Source: Alteromonas sp. MMG017 (GTDB taxonomy: Bacteria; Pseudomonadota; Gammaproteobacteria; Enterobacterales; Alteromonadaceae). From it: a DNA stretch of 64,000 nt. The stretch lies in the NCBI RefSeq assembly GCF_018100795.1, contig NZ_JAGJDY010000002.1:310001-374000 (forward strand). Direction: 5' to 3'. The notes beneath the pieces were generated by a model that did not search any database, was not told the origin of the DNA, and worked only from the letters and a program-made list of their open reading frames with translations. Numbering within the stretch: the stretch's first letter is position 1; every line of letters starts with the position of its first letter. Shown piece by piece: positions 47,100 through 56,244 of the stretch. Position numbers and translations under genes: made by a program.

Positions 47100-47207
47100 A
47101 TGATTAAGATGCCAGATATGGTTTATGCAGCGCTTGAATATACTTATTACCGTGCGTTTGCTTTAAGGGGCGTCAACAGGGTGAAGATTTGCAATAAAAT
47201 AGTCTAA
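47100..47207 (+). other. Small frame after the vanA remnant, possible lost vanB start
   Basis: An ATG at 47100 with GGAG 12 bases upstream opens a 35-codon frame beginning Met-Ile-Lys and ending before the terminator. vanB genes commonly start Met-Ile at this place, but the rest shows no VanB similarity I recognise. It may be the relic of a deleted vanB or chance. Confidence 0.25.
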
Positions 47208-47212
47208 ATGTA

Positions 47213-47251
47213 AAAACATCGGGAAAGCAATAATGCCAGCCCCGATGTTTT
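47213..47251. terminator. Bidirectional hairpin between vanA remnant and MBL gene
   Basis: The 11-bp stem AAAACATCGGG (47213-47223) pairs with 47241-47251 around a 17-base loop, with A/T runs on both sides. The flanking genes are convergent. Confidence 0.75.
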
Positions 47252-47299
47252 ATCAAATAACCTGAATTATGTTTAGATAATTGGTTTTACTGCCCAAGT

Positions 47300-48286
47300 T
47301 TATTTTTGCAAGGTAAAACGATCTAGGTCGTTAGCGATAGTAATATCACCCTTATAAAATTCAGCTACTTCATTGGTGTATTTTTCAAATTCAGCAGGTG
47401 TCACTAAACCAGGTGCCATATGTGTTACCACTAATTTTTTGACTTTAGCCTTGGTAGCTAATTGACCTACATCAGCCGGTACTAAATGATGTTTAGACAA
47501 ATGTTGCTGCATGTGGCCAAGAGCTTTGGCTGGCATCATCGGGTTCATGCGTTTTACCAAATTTACTGTATGTTCAACGTCCATCATTTCACTAATCAAT
47601 AGATCAACGTTCTGTGAGAGCAATTCAACCGCTTCACTCGGCCCAGTATCACCAGTATACACAACGCTATAGTCAGTCAATTCGAACTTAAATGATAGGG
47701 CTTGAAATTTATCGTACTCCTCGCTGCCTTTTGGCCAGCTGTAATGACTATTGCGGATAACACTGAGGTTAAATCCATCAAAATCAATGCGTGAACCATC
47801 TGTTACTTCTACCACTTTAACATGACTACTTGGCGGCGGGGGCACTTGACCAGGTACTCCATAGTGGCCTAATGCGCCATAGGTCATATAAGCAAATATC
47901 CCATCTACGGTTTGTTTTGTGCCCGGAGGCCCGTAAATAGTTAATTCACTTTTAGTTTCAGTTTGCCAGCGTAAACTCAAAATAGCAGGAAGTCCGCCAG
48001 TGTGGTCAAAATGAAGATGGCTTAAAAAAATTGCATCAACCTTTTTAATATTCAAGCCGACTTTAGCTAACTGTCCAGCCGTCCCGTCGCCCGCATCGAC
48101 TAAATAGGTCTTTCCATTAACTAACAAGGCATTTGCTGGTTGTGAGTGAGTCGCATTAGGAATAGGTCCAGCCATTGTACCCAGAGTTATCCATTCATTT
48201 TTTGTATTTGTTTCGCTGGCCGCCAAAACATGACTAAAAATACTCGCACCAATAAGTGTACTAACAATAATTTTCGACAGCTTCAT
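47300..48286 (-). CDS. Exported MBL-fold metallo-hydrolase
   Basis: A 328-residue protein with a signal peptide ([20 protein letters not shown], cleaved near residue 23) and the metallo-beta-lactamase fold: HLHFDH at 90-95 inside [26 protein letters not shown] near 213-222 with the bridging Asp, and the final His in VVTHMAPG near 290-297. The [20 protein letters not shown] opening resembles ribonuclease-Z-like or lactonase-like secreted MBL proteins. It may hydrolyse a lactone or ester in the periplasm; the neighbourhood suggests an aromatic-derived substrate, which is inference. Confidence 0.88.
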   Translation of the reverse strand: MKLSKIIVSTLIGASIFSHVLAASETNTKNEWITLGTMAGPIPNATHSQPANALLVNGKTYLVDAGDGTAGQLAKVGLNIKKVDAIFLSHLHFDHTGGLPAILSLRWQTETKSELTIYGPPGTKQTVDGIFAYMTYGALGHYGVPGQVPPPPSSHVKVVEVTDGSRIDFDGFNLSVIRNSHYSWPKGSEEYDKFQALSFKFELTDYSVVYTGDTGPSEAVELLSQNVDLLISEMMDVEHTVNLVKRMNPMMPAKALGHMQQHLSKHHLVPADVGQLATKAKVKKLVVTHMAPGLVTPAEFEKYTNEVAEFYKGDITIANDLDRFTLQK

Positions 48287-48692
48287 TAATTTATCCTCTA
48301 ATAATTCCTATTTATAGGTCCTGCAAATGGCGCTTCTTTCACCGCCATAATAATTAGTTAAATGCCAAAGCTCACAAAGCCCACAAAGCCCAACACTTAT
48401 TTAACACTTCATTAACTATACGTTACAAGGAACTATCGTGATAATTGATTTTATAGATACAATTAAGCTGTTATTGAAATACTTTTGAACTATTTACTAT
48501 CAGTTTTCATGATAGTTAAAATCAGATTAATCCATTTTTAATATATACAAATATACAACATGCTTTTAACATAAACCTTTAACCAGCCTACTTAGTGTTA
48601 GTACTTGAATTCTGCATTACTCTAGAAAACAATCGTTTAATGTATGTAATAAAGGGTATTGAGGCTTAGTAAAAACATTTGGATATACCTTT
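48287..48692. other. Divergent intergenic region between MBL and MFS genes
   Basis: About 400 A+T-rich bases that must hold both promoters. No hairpin, frame or IS sequence supported. Confidence 0.4.
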
Positions 48693-49895
48693 ATGTCGAC
48701 TCACCTCGCTGATGTAAACCCAACAAATAATCAAGCCTCTGCTAAACACGGCATTATTCTTATTCTGGCAGCTATCATGCCGCCAATGGCAATTATTACT
48801 CTAATTCCTATTTTGCCTCTATTGATGAAAGAGTTCTCTGATGTTCAAGGATCAGCGTTTTTAGTTCCTATCGCCCTAACTATTCCAGCCCTATGTGTTG
48901 CGTTATTTTCGCCTTTAGCAGGCTGGATTTCAGATAAGATGGGTAGAAAGCCAGTATTGATATCAGCACTTTTGATTTACGCGATTATTGGTTTAGTACC
49001 TTATTTTCTAACCAACCTAACACAGATTATTATCGCAAGAGTTATATTGGGTATTGCGGAAGCGGCTATAATGACAGTAGCAACCGCGCTAATTGCTGAC
49101 TATTTTAAAGGTAAAGCGCGGCAACGTTGGGTATCTATCCAAATAGCGTGTGTAAGTTTAAGTGCTATTGTACTGATTGCTATAGGTGGGCTATTAGGTG
49201 AATTTTTTGGCTCTCGGGGACCGTTCTTACTTTATCTGCTTGCCATTCCAATCGCACTATGTGCTGCTTTTATCCTTTATGAACCAATAAAAAGCCATGA
49301 GAAAGTCAGTTTAGATACGCCCAAAGTACCTTGGTCACGTGTTTTACCCTTACTGTTTATTACACTTTTTGTGGGTGTTGTCTTCTACACTATTATGGTT
49401 AAACTTGGAGCGATTTTAGCGTTAGCAAGTGAAGTATCACCTGCAATAATTGGTGGAATAGGAGCTGCAGCGAACATTGGTATGGCTTTAGGTTCAATGG
49501 CATTTGGTAAATTTAAAGGAGCTTCTGGCCCTAGGTTGATTAGCATCGGTTTAACATTATCGGCCATTGGTTATATAGGTGCCGCTTTCTCGACAGCGCT
49601 AATATTCACCAGCATAGCCATCTTTGTAGCCTCCTTCGGTTTTGGCATGTTATTACCTACCATGCTGAACTGGATACTTAGTGTGCTACCTAGAAATGTC
49701 TTAGGACGTGGAACTGGCCTGTGGACTGGCGCATTTTTCTTAGGGCAATTTACCGCGCCTATCATAGCTACTGCTTTGGAAAGCAAAGTAGGCGGACTCG
49801 AAAACGTATTAATAGTATATGCAGGTTTATCGATTATCGGTGTTGTTATGGCTTTAACTAAGATAAAGGGCGCTAAAGGATTGGTTAATCACTAA
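48693..49895 (+). CDS. MFS transporter
   Basis: A 400-residue 12-helix major facilitator. The TM2-3 loop carries AGWISDKMGRKPVLI near 76-90, the classic MFS signature, and TM4-5 holds ARVILGIAEAAIMTVATALI near 116-135. The drug/proton or organic-acid antiporter branch is likely. Placed among aromatic genes it may move an aromatic acid, but nothing in the sequence fixes direction or cargo. Confidence 0.9.
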   Translation: MSTHLADVNPTNNQASAKHGIILILAAIMPPMAIITLIPILPLLMKEFSDVQGSAFLVPIALTIPALCVALFSPLAGWISDKMGRKPVLISALLIYAIIGLVPYFLTNLTQIIIARVILGIAEAAIMTVATALIADYFKGKARQRWVSIQIACVSLSAIVLIAIGGLLGEFFGSRGPFLLYLLAIPIALCAAFILYEPIKSHEKVSLDTPKVPWSRVLPLLFITLFVGVVFYTIMVKLGAILALASEVSPAIIGGIGAAANIGMALGSMAFGKFKGASGPRLISIGLTLSAIGYIGAAFSTALIFTSIAIFVASFGFGMLLPTMLNWILSVLPRNVLGRGTGLWTGAFFLGQFTAPIIATALESKVGGLENVLIVYAGLSIIGVVMALTKIKGAKGLVNH

Positions 49896-50709
49896 TCCTA
49901 TTTGAAACGACAGGCAAATAGCACACACTCATGATGACATAATCAATGTAATGACTGTGCACCCCATTGATGGGGATTTGCCTGACACGATGTCTAACTA
50001 ACGGTATCAGAGTGAATAGTTCTGCCATAAGCGCTTGAAAATGTCACTTATTGATAACAGTTTTTTTAGCGTAGAGCACGCCACAGAAAATCCCCACCTT
50101 GTTAACCGGCATTCCTCTATTTTTCCTAGTTTAGTCTCTGCGATTATTAATGGTTAGCTTTCATAACCTAACTTGCCAATGAATTTGAACAAAATAGGAT
50201 GAGAACAATAAATATACTTTTAATAAAAACGTGGTTCATAGATGCTCCATGGGATATTAGCGGACATGACAGCTGTCGAGTAGATTAGAACGTTTGGACA
50301 ACTATATTGAATGTATGTCCGAATTAGCCCTACGGATTAGTAAAAGATTAAATAAAACATGGTCGCAATATGTAATTCACGTCCCGATAAAATAATTACA
50401 ACTGCGGGATACGCGCCACCATTATCAAAACCAAAACTATAGAGCCACACCATCGCTGGGAGTTTCGTATCACTTTATATTTTTGGGGGGACCATACATT
50501 TGAGAATGAACAGTCTTCGCTTATCGGCTCACCTAATGGTGCTGCGTCATCGGGAAAAGGTATTTGCAAATTATCGTTACAAAAATGCGTGACATCGCTA
50601 GTATCCTACCAAGTACTGACTGATTGTGACGGTTGCCAACGTCAATCTGAAACAGGTTACCAACTATCATCCCCAAGTTTGAGTGTTAATTCGGGCAGTA
50701 AGCCGCTAA
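49896..50709. other. Long intergenic stretch with an inverted repeat and an unassigned open frame
   Basis: About 814 bases. CAGGCAAAT (49911-49919) is repeated inverted at 49976-49984, and a CCCCAT-TG-ATGGGG hairpin (49962-49975) abuts the second arm. On the plus strand 50391-50723 is open for 110 codons without an ATG near its start (YFWGDHTFENEQSS and CVTSLVSYQVLTDCDGC are typical stretches) and runs into the 3' end of the GST gene. I could not assign it; it may be the end of a decayed gene or chance. Confidence 0.4.
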
Positions 50710-51483
50710 TTAATCGAGCATAGAAAGTTTTTCTGCCGATGCCATTAATTGTATATATTCTGCGTTGTGCCATTCAAGAACACCAACTTTGTATGCATCT
50801 GTGGTTTGCACCCGAGTCAACCATGCATCAATTTGCGGGTAATCAGCCCACATACTTTTAAGCTGTAATTGTTCTAAACGCTCAATATAAGGTAAAAAAG
50901 CAAAGTCGACGAGACTAATACCAGAATTCAATATCCAGTGGTTACTTTCAAGAGCACTGGCTAAATCTTTTAGTAATTTTTTGTAAGCATAAATAGCCAA
51001 ATTTAGACGGGGAGATTCAGTGCCATTGGTGACCATATCCCGCATCAGAACTTTACGAGCAGGGTCTGGGATATTAGCCAAAAACGACTCTAATGCGTCA
51101 TCTGTTGTATAACGTTTTAATATTTGTTGACGAAAGGCAAGGCAAAAGCTAATAACCGCAATTTGCTCATGTAACCCTGCATCTAATCGGGTCAACCATA
51201 CCCTCAATTCCGCTTTTTTAACTGGGCATTCGGGCATTAAAGGCGCTTCTGAAAATACTTCTTCAAGGTAATAACAGATAACATTTGATTCGGTAATTAT
51301 GTGGCCATCGTCGACCAATACTGGAATGACCGCTTTCGGGTTTATTTTTAAAAATTCCGGGGTGAATTGTTCCCCTGCACGCAAATTCATATGCACACTA
51401 TGGTAAGTTAATTGTTTGTACGCTAGCACTAGGCGCACTTTCTGAGCACAGACAGACATGTCATTGTGGTAAAGCTCTATCAT
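50710..51483 (-). CDS. Glutathione S-transferase family protein
   Basis: A 257-residue GST. The N-terminal thioredoxin-like domain starts MIELYHNDMSVCAQKVRLVL and contains the cis-Pro AVIPVLVDDG and the glutathione-binding ITESNVICYYLEE (about 65-77). The C-terminal all-helix domain has the LVDFAFLPYIERL N-cap region near 206-218. The Ser/Cys near residues 10-12 is the likely catalytic residue. In aromatic gene clusters GSTs may cleave ether bonds, isomerise or dechlorinate; which applies here is unknown. Divergent from the GST at 51694. Confidence 0.88.
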   Translation of the reverse strand: MIELYHNDMSVCAQKVRLVLAYKQLTYHSVHMNLRAGEQFTPEFLKINPKAVIPVLVDDGHIITESNVICYYLEEVFSEAPLMPECPVKKAELRVWLTRLDAGLHEQIAVISFCLAFRQQILKRYTTDDALESFLANIPDPARKVLMRDMVTNGTESPRLNLAIYAYKKLLKDLASALESNHWILNSGISLVDFAFLPYIERLEQLQLKSMWADYPQIDAWLTRVQTTDAYKVGVLEWHNAEYIQLMASAEKLSMLD

Positions 51484-51693
51484 GTTATTTCCGACTTATT
51501 TTAGAAAATATAAATCAAGATTACCTCATGCAAACTGCTGCTAAAATTGGCTTTATTAGATACTAACTATTGGCATTGCTGATAGGTACTATGAAAATAG
51601 ACGAATAGTGTTAGTGAACCAAATTCGCTATGCTCGTACTTTAGTAAAGTAAGCATTTTATGGTCCAAGCATTAACCCTCTGGGAGTTTCAGA

Positions 51694-52371
51694 ATGAGTA
51701 ATATAGTTCTTTATATGTCGCCAGGCAGTTGTGCTCGTGTGAGTGCCATTGTGTTAGAAGAATTAGAACTTGAATTTGAAACTCGTGTTGTGCGTTTTAT
51801 GAAAGGTGAGCATAAATCTCCTGAATTTAAACTGAAAAATCCTAAAGGAAAAGTCCCTGCGCTTATCTACAAGGGCCAGACGCTTACTGAAAATGTCGCC
51901 ATTATTACCTATTTGAATCAACTACATGGTCAACTGTTACCTGCAACTAACAATGCCCTAGACTTTGCAAAACAGATTGCCGATCTGTGTTTTTGTTCTG
52001 CAACACTGCACCCTTTGGTCACACGTATAAGAATGCCAGGATTTTTTGCAGGCGACGACAATGCAAAGACAGTGCAAGACATTGCCTTTAATGCCATGGA
52101 TGAGTTTTTTCACTTAATTGATAACCAGTTAGCTGATCGGCAATGGTGGTATCAAGATCAATGGTCAGCTATGGATGCCTATCTTTTTTGGTGTTTTTGG
52201 CGTGTTCAAGGGGCTGGTTACCCTGTTGAAAAGTTTGCTCATTACTGCGCTCATGCGCAAAGAATGGAACAACGACCCGCTGTAAAAAGGGCAATTGCCC
52301 GTGATGATGAAGCGATTAAGATTTTGGAAAACGAAGGTTTGCTGTTTACACCCAAAAAGATTTTTCGTTAA
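51694..52371 (+). CDS. Glutathione S-transferase family protein
   Basis: A 225-residue GST, not a close copy of the one at 50710. The N-terminal domain opens MSNIVLYMSPGSCARVSAIV, with the Ser/Cys pair typical of beta-class bacterial GSTs, followed by PKGKVPALIYKGQTLTENVA with cis-Pro and the glutathione-binding Glu-Asn. The C-terminal domain has the DAYLFWCFWRVQGAGYP N-cap region near 165-181. It precedes the SIP-family gene by 26 bases, so the two form an operon. Confidence 0.9.
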   Translation: MSNIVLYMSPGSCARVSAIVLEELELEFETRVVRFMKGEHKSPEFKLKNPKGKVPALIYKGQTLTENVAIITYLNQLHGQLLPATNNALDFAKQIADLCFCSATLHPLVTRIRMPGFFAGDDNAKTVQDIAFNAMDEFFHLIDNQLADRQWWYQDQWSAMDAYLFWCFWRVQGAGYPVEKFAHYCAHAQRMEQRPAVKRAIARDDEAIKILENEGLLFTPKKIFR

Positions 52372-52397
52372 TTCATTTTATTTAAAAGGAAAATGTT

Positions 52398-53141
52398 ATG
52401 GCTACTAGGCCCGCACCAAGAAATTTAGTTGTGATCAACAGCCGATATATCACACCTAATATGTTACGTATTACCTTAGGCGGCGAGGAGATGAGTGACT
52501 TTCCCGCAGATCAAGACAGCGCTTACGTGAAGTTAATTTTTCCAAGGGCCGATGGCGGTCGCCCTATGATGAGAACCTACACCGTTCGTAGCCAAACAGA
52601 GAATTCGATTGATGTTGATTTTGCTTTGCATGAAGTGAAAGGCCCAGCCTCTTCATGGGCAGTAAGTGCTAAAGTCGGCGATAAGATTATTGTTGGCGGG
52701 CCTGGTCCTAAAAAACTGCTTAACCAAGATGCAGATTGGGTAATTATCTGTGGTGATATGACAGCCTTACCGGCTATTAGTGTCAATCTTGCAATATTAC
52801 CAAAAGACACAAAAGGTTATGCAGTGCTAGAAGTAGTTGATGATGCTGATATACAAGATCTCGTGCATCCTGACAATGTGCAATTAATTTGGGTTGTTAA
52901 TAAACCCAGCGCTAATACGGAAGTTTTGCCTTTACTTGAACGCATCAAATCATTGCCTTCATTTGAAGGTAATTTATCCGTATGGGTTGCCTGTGAATTC
53001 AACACCATGAAAGCAATTCGTAAGTATTTGCGCAACACCTTTGAACTGCCTAAAAGTCATTTTTATACCTCAAGTTATTGGAAACTCGGCGTCTCTGAAG
53101 ATGAGCATAAAATTGCAAAAAGGGAAGACAACGGATCCTAA
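52398..53141 (+). CDS. SIP (siderophore-interacting protein) family FAD-binding reductase
   Basis: A 247-residue flavoprotein. The FAD-binding domain carries RTYTVRS near residues 58-64, and the NAD(P)-binding part IICGDMTALPAISVNLAILP near 115-134, VWVACEFNTMKAIRKYLRNT near 195-214, and a C-terminal KSHFYTSSYWKLGVSEDEH. The family usually reduces ferric siderophores, but this copy is in an operon with a GST inside an aromatic cluster. It could supply electrons to an oxygenase or reduce a quinone; this is inference. A strong AAAAGGA ribosome site precedes it. Confidence 0.9.
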   Translation: MATRPAPRNLVVINSRYITPNMLRITLGGEEMSDFPADQDSAYVKLIFPRADGGRPMMRTYTVRSQTENSIDVDFALHEVKGPASSWAVSAKVGDKIIVGGPGPKKLLNQDADWVIICGDMTALPAISVNLAILPKDTKGYAVLEVVDDADIQDLVHPDNVQLIWVVNKPSANTEVLPLLERIKSLPSFEGNLSVWVACEFNTMKAIRKYLRNTFELPKSHFYTSSYWKLGVSEDEHKIAKREDNGS

Positions 53142-53359
53142 GTGTAGGATCCAAACCTATCTATTAATACGACTTGCAGAGGCTATTCGTTTGACTCAAA
53201 AAAGTGAACCTCGATGCACTAAATTTTTTCGATAAATTAGTCAAACTTAAATAAGTTGGCTACTGTTTTGAATTGAACGACTCCATGTTGCTGGCTCTGA
53301 AATCTTCCAATTTCTTTACTAGTGCATTGTTTGCTAACGTTAATCATTTGGGTATTTCA

Positions 53360-53385
53360 ATGGGATTAAGCCACCAAAATCCCAT
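53360..53385. repeat. 8-bp inverted repeat past the VanB-type reductase gene
   Basis: ATGGGATT (53360-53367) and AATCCCAT (53378-53385) with a 10-base loop, 11 bases past the minus-strand stop at 53397. No T-tract follows, so it is a weak terminator candidate. Confidence 0.4.
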
Positions 53386-53396
53386 AACACTAAAAG

Positions 53397-54353
53397 CTAT
53401 AAGTCTATCGTTAGCGTACTTGTTAATGCCCTTGAGCAACAAGGTGTAAATTGGTCATTTTTAGCTTTTTCTTCGCTAGATAAAAACTCATCTCTATGGT
53501 CGGGAACGCCATCTGTTACAGCGGTTAAACAAGCGCCACATATTCCCATTTCACAGGACATATCGATCTCAACACCAGCATCTTCAATGGCTTCTAGCGC
53601 TGTTTGATCGGATGCAACATCTATCTCTAAACCAGAACGACTTAAAATGAGTTTAAAAGGTATATCCCCAGTGTGTGACTCTTTAGGTTCAACTTTAAAA
53701 ATTTCTTTATGTAGGTTTTGCTCATTCCATGAATGTGACTTCGCAATATCAAATATATAATCCATGTAGCCGACTGGCCCACATGTATACAAATGGGTAT
53801 TTTCGGTAAAGTTTTTCAATGCCTGATTGATTGTCGCCGTATTGTTTTCCTCTTCATCTGAAAAAGAAAAAAACACCTTGGAGGCAAACGAACAAGTGGA
53901 TAGTTGCTGATAAAAAGCGGTTTCAGATTTCGAACGTGTTCGATAGTGGAGTTCGAAATCTATGCCATGACTATCAAGTTCTATTGCCATTGACATAATA
54001 GGGGTAATTCCAATACCACCAGCAAAAAGTAACACTTTCTTACTTTGAACGTTGAGCGGGAACAGGTTCCGTGGTTCAGAAATAATCAGTTTATCTCCTA
54101 CCGCAAGCTCATTATGCATTCTAATTGAGCCGCCCCGCGAGTTAGCATCCTTTAACACTGCAATTTTATAAAAAGCTTCAGCTTGTGGATGATTAATCAG
54201 AGAATAATGACGCAGTAGATTTTCCCCAAGGTGCACATCAATATGACTACCTGTTTCAAAAACGGGTAATTTCCCACCATCTTCACGCACCAACTCAAAG
54301 CTAGAAATATTAGGGGTCTCTTGCGTTTTCTTCTGAATAACAACTTCAAACAT
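53397..54353 (-). CDS. PDR/VanB family oxidoreductase (ferredoxin-type reductase of a Rieske oxygenase)
   Basis: A 318-residue reductase with three domains in order: a flavin-binding barrel (LLRHYSLINHP near 46-56), an NAD-binding domain (LLFAGGIGITPIMSM near 108-122; HLYTCGPVGYMDYI), and a C-terminal plant-type 2Fe-2S domain with Cys ligands in MSCEMGICGACLTAV and a final Cys in PCCSRAL. It passes electrons from NADH to a terminal oxygenase. The partner is probably the Rieske oxygenase at 54744, with a broken DoxX gene between them. The vanA remnant at 46498 may have been its partner once. Confidence 0.93.
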   Translation of the reverse strand: MFEVVIQKKTQETPNISSFELVREDGGKLPVFETGSHIDVHLGENLLRHYSLINHPQAEAFYKIAVLKDANSRGGSIRMHNELAVGDKLIISEPRNLFPLNVQSKKVLLFAGGIGITPIMSMAIELDSHGIDFELHYRTRSKSETAFYQQLSTCSFASKVFFSFSDEEENNTATINQALKNFTENTHLYTCGPVGYMDYIFDIAKSHSWNEQNLHKEIFKVEPKESHTGDIPFKLILSRSGLEIDVASDQTALEAIEDAGVEIDMSCEMGICGACLTAVTDGVPDHRDEFLSSEEKAKNDQFTPCCSRALTSTLTIDL

Positions 54354-54404
54354 AATTTTCCTCGGTCTACATATTTTGCCTAAAGCAAACTAGATAAATA
54401 CAAC

Positions 54405-54743
54405 CTAATTGGTTTTTGTGCGGTTTAGCTCAGTTTTGATGACATTATCTAATGCCAATGCTCCTTGGCCTGAGAAGATGAAGTAAAAATACTCAAAACA
54501 GAACATGATTGTTTGCTCTCCCTCATTGACTATAGGGGACAAATCTTTTGTTGCATGAAATATAAAGTCAGCAACGGCCAGATAGCAAAAACGGTACGGG
54601 TACGCCATCCCAACAATATACGTAGCCCGCCAACGAATACTTAAACGCCTGCAACTCCAACTAAACTAAACCGTGCCAATGGACCTTGATGATGGATGGC
54701 CCCTGCACGGTAATGAGACAGTTTCTGCGAGACGTGCTGATAT
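54405..54743 (-). pseudogene. DoxX family pseudogene (stop and frameshift)
   Basis: The minus strand between the Rieske gene and the VanB-type reductase holds DoxX sequence in two frames. The upstream frame reads GPLARFSLVGVAGV, a stop codon, then VFVGGLRILLGWRTRT. The next frame carries on as YRFCYLAVADFIFHATKDLS and IMFCFEYFYFIFSGQGALAL. Together they follow the normal DoxX order (GVAGVLExxGGLLxxLG, then FxFHA, then YCFxFLYLAxxGxGxxSLD). The N-terminal part is missing. The remaining 67-codon frame at 54405-54608 is only the 3' end. Confidence 0.7.
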
Positions 54744-55817
54744 CTATGCGTCTTCTAAAGGGATATTTTCCTCGGCTAACATAGCTTCAATTCTTCTACG
54801 AACTTGGACCGCTGGTTTATCTGCCCCCACTAAGAGTTCTCGTTGTTGAGTTACGGCGTAATCTAGTCTTTTTTCTACCGCATTGATGGCAATTTGATCC
54901 TGGCCTCTAATTTTTTGATCAGCGACAAGTTGGAATTGATCTAAATCTTTATCCCCTAATCTGAAATTGCGTGTGGAAAAACCAAAGTAGTGAGTGGTCT
55001 TGTCTGTTTCTGGGGTTGCGCCGTGGAGGATCATCAGTGTACCCAACTCCTTTGGAACCTCGCTTTTACCAGGGACAGCTGTAACAATAGGTAAACTTGT
55101 TGACATAAATTCTGGACCAAAGAAGTCACTTTTTATCATGAAATCACAGAGCCCTTCGAATTCTGCTTCTGGACCAAATACCATCTTGAAATAATCGTTC
55201 CAAGGTGCTTTGCCATTTCGCGTTATGCGATAACTTCTTTCTCGCTCTTCTGTGTTAATAGGTATATCGGCCATCGCATCTTTACCTGATATGTGGTGAT
55301 GCACATAAGGAAGGTGGGTAAGATCCATTAAATTATCGACTAATAATTGCGAGCGACCTTCTAGGTGAAAGTAATTTTCGGAATGAAATTCCCACCCAGG
55401 CTGGTCTAATCCAAAATCTTCATATGGAGGAATTAAATCAATATCACATTTATCTTCATCACCCATCCATATCCAACAGATTGGACCTTTTTCTACAATT
55501 TTGTATACCGGCTGACAAATTCTACCTGTGACTTTGGGCTGTGAAGGAATTTGAATACAATCGCCATTATCAGCAAATTTAAAGCCGTGATAGCCACATA
55601 CAATGGCATCACCTTCAAGTCGCCCTTGAACTAAAGGCAAATAGCGGTGTGGACATAAGCCATACATAGCAACAGGGGTGCCATCTTCCTTACGATACAT
55701 CACAACAGGTTTGTTCAACATGGTACGTTCCATTGGCTCCCGAGTTATCTCTGTTGAAAACGCCGCCATATACCAACGATTAGTCACGATTGAACTTTTA
55801 TATTTAAATGGATACAT
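54744..55817 (-). CDS. VanA-type Rieske aromatic ring-hydroxylating/O-demethylating oxygenase
   Basis: A 357-residue Rieske non-heme iron oxygenase. The Rieske cluster ligands are Cys55/His57 (CPHRYLPLVQGRL) and Cys74/His77 (CGYHGFKF). The catalytic iron site is in NLMDLTHLPYVHHH, with His168 and His173. The short single-alpha-subunit layout is that of VanA, DdmC and similar O-demethylases, not of dihydroxylating dioxygenases. Similarity in the C-terminal half (ETDKTTHYFGFSTRNFRLGD) also fits. The substrate is unknown: a methoxylated or related aromatic acid is likely. Electron donor: the reductase at 53397. Probably controlled by the divergent LysR at 56245. Confidence 0.9.
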   Translation of the reverse strand: MYPFKYKSSIVTNRWYMAAFSTEITREPMERTMLNKPVVMYRKEDGTPVAMYGLCPHRYLPLVQGRLEGDAIVCGYHGFKFADNGDCIQIPSQPKVTGRICQPVYKIVEKGPICWIWMGDEDKCDIDLIPPYEDFGLDQPGWEFHSENYFHLEGRSQLLVDNLMDLTHLPYVHHHISGKDAMADIPINTEERERSYRITRNGKAPWNDYFKMVFGPEAEFEGLCDFMIKSDFFGPEFMSTSLPIVTAVPGKSEVPKELGTLMILHGATPETDKTTHYFGFSTRNFRLGDKDLDQFQLVADQKIRGQDQIAINAVEKRLDYAVTQQRELLVGADKPAVQVRRRIEAMLAEENIPLEDA

Positions 55818-56244
55818 AATTTAATATTCCTCTATTCAATACTTTTAGTAAGCTTTGTTTACCCTGTTGTTTAGTAACGTCAAGACTTCATACATCTTGT
55901 CTTCTATGACTTGTTCTGAAAACTATCAGTATAAAAAAAACCTAAATACGCGTTCTAAGCGCAGCGCTTAAAACCTTACTATTTTTAATGCCTTTACGAT
56001 TCTGATGTAATATATCAGCGCCTATTAAGACTCACCAATCCTTATCAACGCTAGTTGGTATCGGTAAATTCGATGGTATTATAAGCAATAAAAAATAACG
56101 CCCCAAAACACCAAAAAACACTTTAAATTCATCACCTTAATTTTATTTTCAATATTTGAATCCACTGGTTGATTGACGGCAAAGCTCCTTTAAAATAGAT
56201 TGGTATCATCTTTTGGTAGCGATAAAAATGATGGTGATGTGTGA
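55818..56244. other. Divergent regulatory region between the Rieske oxygenase and its LysR
   Basis: About 430 A+T-rich bases. The octamer TTGGTATC occurs twice, near 56049 and 56200, in the half nearer the LysR gene; it may be part of a LysR site but is short enough to be chance. No gene seen. Confidence 0.4.

Noticed and set aside
52398..53141. SIP gene as part of a siderophore cluster
   Set aside because: No siderophore biosynthesis or esterase genes are near; the TonB receptor at 57278 is separated and looks like the complex-organic-compound type.
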